DNA of 58,584 bases from Nitrosomonadales bacterium (GTDB lineage: Bacteria > Pseudomonadota > Gammaproteobacteria > Burkholderiales > Gallionellaceae), in the NCBI GenBank assembly GCA_016213335.1, contig JACRAQ010000058.1:1-58584 (forward strand). Direction: 5' to 3'. Positions 57,102 through 58,584 of the stretch are shown piece after piece. Each line of letters begins with the position of its first letter. Position 1 is the first letter of the stretch. Under the pieces are notes generated by a model that saw only the letters and a program-made list of their open reading frames with translations, made no database searches and was not told where the DNA came from. The position numbers and the translations under genes are program-made.

Positions 57102-57449
57102 ATGACTGAACTGATCAAAATCGACCACAAGGTAGGCGAAGGCGAACTGGCGGCCAGCGGCATGGAGGTGCTGGTGCATTACACCGGCTGGCTCTACGAC
57201 AAGGATGCGCCGGAAAACAAGGGCGCAAAGTTCGACAGTTCGCGCGACCGCTACGAGGCATTTGATTTTCCGCTTGGCGCGGGGAATGTGATCAAGGGCT
57301 GGGATCAGGGCGTGGAAGGCATGAAGGTGGGCGGTCAGCGCACGCTGGTCATCCCGCCGCATCTCGGCTATGGCGCGCGCGGCGCGGGCGGGGTGATCCC
57401 GCCGGATGCGACGCTGGTGTTCGACGTGGAGTTGCTGGCTGTGCGTTAA
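57102..57449 (+). CDS. FKBP-type peptidyl-prolyl isomerase, cytoplasmic
   Basis: A 115-residue FKBP domain without signal peptide. The active-site residues are seen in [52 protein letters not shown] and HLGYGARG. The start ATG 57102 has GAAGGGAAA upstream. It is closely similar in sequence to the lipoprotein FKBP encoded 56 bases downstream, so the two probably arose by tandem duplication. Confidence 0.94.
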   Translation: MTELIKIDHKVGEGELAASGMEVLVHYTGWLYDKDAPENKGAKFDSSRDRYEAFDFPLGAGNVIKGWDQGVEGMKVGGQRTLVIPPHLGYGARGAGGVIPPDATLVFDVELLAVR

Positions 57450-57505
57450 TCCGGCGCGAGCATGGCATCCCAACAACCTGAAGTTGCGCCGGAGAAGTTA
57501 TCAAC

Positions 57506-57970
57506 ATGATGGAGCGCCTGCGGTTATTTCCTCTAGCCCTGCTGCTGGCTGCCGGTGTTTTTCTGGTCGCGGCCTGCTCCGATCAACCCTTAATCAGGGG
57601 CGGAGGAAGCACCGCGAATGACCTGATCAAGACCGATATCAAGCCGGGTGATGGGCCGGCGGCCATCGCAGGGCGCAGGTTGATGGTGCATTACACCGGC
57701 TGGCTGTACGATGAGGACGCGCCGGACAATAAGGGAAAGAAATTTGAAAGCTCGCGCGACAGCGGCAAGCCCTACAATTTCCAGCTCGGCGCGGGCTATG
57801 TCATAAAAGGGTGGGACAGGGGAGTCGCGGGCATGAAGGTGGGCGGACAGCGCATGCTGGTCATCCCGCCAAGCTTGGGTTTTGGCGCGCGGGGTTCGGC
57901 GGACGGAGTCCCGCCGAATGCGACGCTGATATACGAGGTTGAGTTGCTGGGCATGGATCAGGAACGATGA
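57506..57970 (+). CDS. FKBP-type peptidyl-prolyl isomerase, lipoprotein
   Basis: A 154-residue isomerase with signal peptide and lipobox VAAC (C24). The mature part is one FKBP domain ([61 protein letters not shown]). Catalytic positions match the cytoplasmic neighbour. It is expected to act on folding proteins in the periplasm, anchored to a membrane. Its stop overlaps the next gene (ATGA). Confidence 0.93.
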   Translation: MMERLRLFPLALLLAAGVFLVAACSDQPLIRGGGSTANDLIKTDIKPGDGPAAIAGRRLMVHYTGWLYDEDAPDNKGKKFESSRDSGKPYNFQLGAGYVIKGWDRGVAGMKVGGQRMLVIPPSLGFGARGSADGVPPNATLIYEVELLGMDQER

Positions 57971-58320
57971 ACCTGATCTCGAACCCGCTGCTGGTCACAG
58001 CCTTGATGCTGGCCGTTTCCAACCTGTTCATGACCTTCGCCTGGTATGGGCACCTGAAGAATCTGGCCACCTCGCCGTGGTATATCGCAGCCCTTATCAG
58101 TTGGGGCATCGCGCTGTTCGAATACCTGATCCAGGTGCCGGCCAACCGCATCGGCTATACCGAACTCAGCCTCGGGCAACTGAAGATTATGCAGGAGGTC
58201 ATCACCCTGTCGGTGTTCGTGCCGTTCGCGGTGCTGTACATGAACCAGCCGCTGAAGCTGGACTACCTGTATGCCGGGCTGTGCCTGATCGGGGCGGTGT
58301 ATTTCATTTTCAGAACATGA
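57967..58320 (+). CDS. DUF486-family (DMT-like) membrane protein
   Basis: A 117-residue protein with four membrane helices, of the DUF486 family related to small multidrug transporters. The typical segments are NLFMTFAWYGHLKN, ALISWGIALFEYLIQVPANRIGY and QLKIMQEVITLSVFVPFAVLYM. Function is unknown. It overlaps the FKBP lipoprotein gene by four bases, so they are co-translated. Confidence 0.93.
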   Translation: MNLISNPLLVTALMLAVSNLFMTFAWYGHLKNLATSPWYIAALISWGIALFEYLIQVPANRIGYTELSLGQLKIMQEVITLSVFVPFAVLYMNQPLKLDYLYAGLCLIGAVYFIFRT

Positions 58321-58326
58321 CGAAAC

Positions 58327-58456
58327 CCGTTCGTGCTGAGCTCGTCGAAGCACGAGCACCACAAATCCGCTCACCCTTCGACAGCACCCGCAAGGAGTAC
58401 GCCGGTGGGTGCCCCGCTGCTACGCAGCGACCCTGCCGCAGGCTCAGGGCGAACGG
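58327..58456. repeat. Composite palindromic repeat element, second copy
   Basis: CCGTTCG (58327-58333) and CGAACGG (58450-58456) are perfect inverted ends enclosing GCTGAGCTCGTCGAAG and CTCAGGG cores. It matches the inner ends of the element at 1990-2121, with a larger and different middle. It separates the DUF486 gene from mpl. Confidence 0.7.
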
Positions 58457-58489
58457 AAGAGTGATAGCGAAGAACTAGGGCTGGAAGAA

Positions 58490-58584
58490 ATGCACATACA
58501 CATTCTCGGTATCTGCGGCACCTTCATGGGCGGCATAGCGGTCATCGCCAGACAGGCGGGCTACCGCGTTACCGGCTGCGACGC
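58490..58584 (+). CDS. mpl: Mpl, murein peptide ligase, first 31 codons (cut by window edge)
   Basis: The frame begins MHIHILGICGTFMGGIAVIA, then RQAGYRVTGCD, and runs off the right edge. This is the conserved nucleotide-binding start of Mpl, which reattaches the recycled tripeptide to UDP-MurNAc in peptidoglycan recycling; the C-G-T-F-M-G-G motif distinguishes it from MurC (G-I-G-G-x-G-M). GGAAGAA lies just before the ATG. Confidence 0.88.
   Translation, partial: MHIHILGICGTFMGGIAVIARQAGYRVTGCD

Overview
The window is a stretch of a GC-rich chromosome from a betaproteobacterium, most likely in the Nitrosomonadales (Gallionellaceae-like). That placement is an inference from gene content: a motC/motD-type stator pair beside flhF-flhG-fliA, an anaerobic ubiquinone cluster (ubiT-ubiV-ubiU), the paired PA2779/PA2778-type genes, and dispersed intergenic repeats. 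No rRNA, tRNA, CRISPR array, prophage or intact insertion sequence was recognised.

Layout. (1) 1-9.1 kb, accessory and metabolic genes: the 3' end of cstA with a YbdD-like gene; a decayed proA 3' end among palindromic repeats; a small secreted Cys-rich protein; ubiT, ubiV, ubiU and a TIGR01212-type radical SAM gene (all minus); a Sco1-type lipoprotein; a SirB2-like membrane protein; a VasI-like exported protein; and a small membrane protein paired with a C39-like peptidase/TPR lipoprotein. (2) 9.5-17.1 kb, plus strand: flhB, flhA, flhF, flhG, fliA, motC, motD. (3) 17.2-18.8 kb, minus: flgN, flgM, flgA. (4) 19-29.9 kb, plus: flgBCDEFGHIJ, then flgKL behind its own sigma-28 promoter. (5) 30-41.3 kb, minus: fliR, Q, P, O, N, M, L, K, J, I, H, G, F (listed by rising coordinate, transcribed in the opposite order), with fliE divergent from fliF. 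(6) 41.8-48.9 kb, minus: a YcgR-like brake, a free-standing FlhB-C-terminal-like protein, a second FliK-like protein, fliT, fliS, fliD, flaG and flagellin fliC, which lies behind two tandem sigma-28 promoters. (7) 49.1-58.6 kb, housekeeping: dacB and bioA (minus), hemE, metH, two FKBP-type isomerases (one cytoplasmic, one lipoprotein), a DUF486 membrane protein and the first codons of mpl (plus).

Together the flagellar block encodes nearly the whole structural organelle: export gate, ATPase, switch, rod, rings, hook, junction, cap, filament, chaperones, stator, sigma-28 and its anti-sigma factor. Chemotaxis genes and the flagellar master regulator are not in the window. The regulatory logic visible in the sequence is FliA/FlgM: strong sigma-28 promoters precede fliC (two) and flgK, and a weaker one precedes flgM.

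The most unusual points are: a FlhG whose P-loop has lost its lysine; a mini-FlhB that begins at the autocleavage site with NPTH replaced, encoded overlapping a second FliK; an in-frame palindromic repeat inserted next to the PLP lysine of bioA; large GTTAG/CTAAC inverted repeats placed inside two flagellar operons; and a proA fossil. No clearly new multigene system was found. The PA2779/PA2778-type pair is the best candidate for an uncharacterised function.
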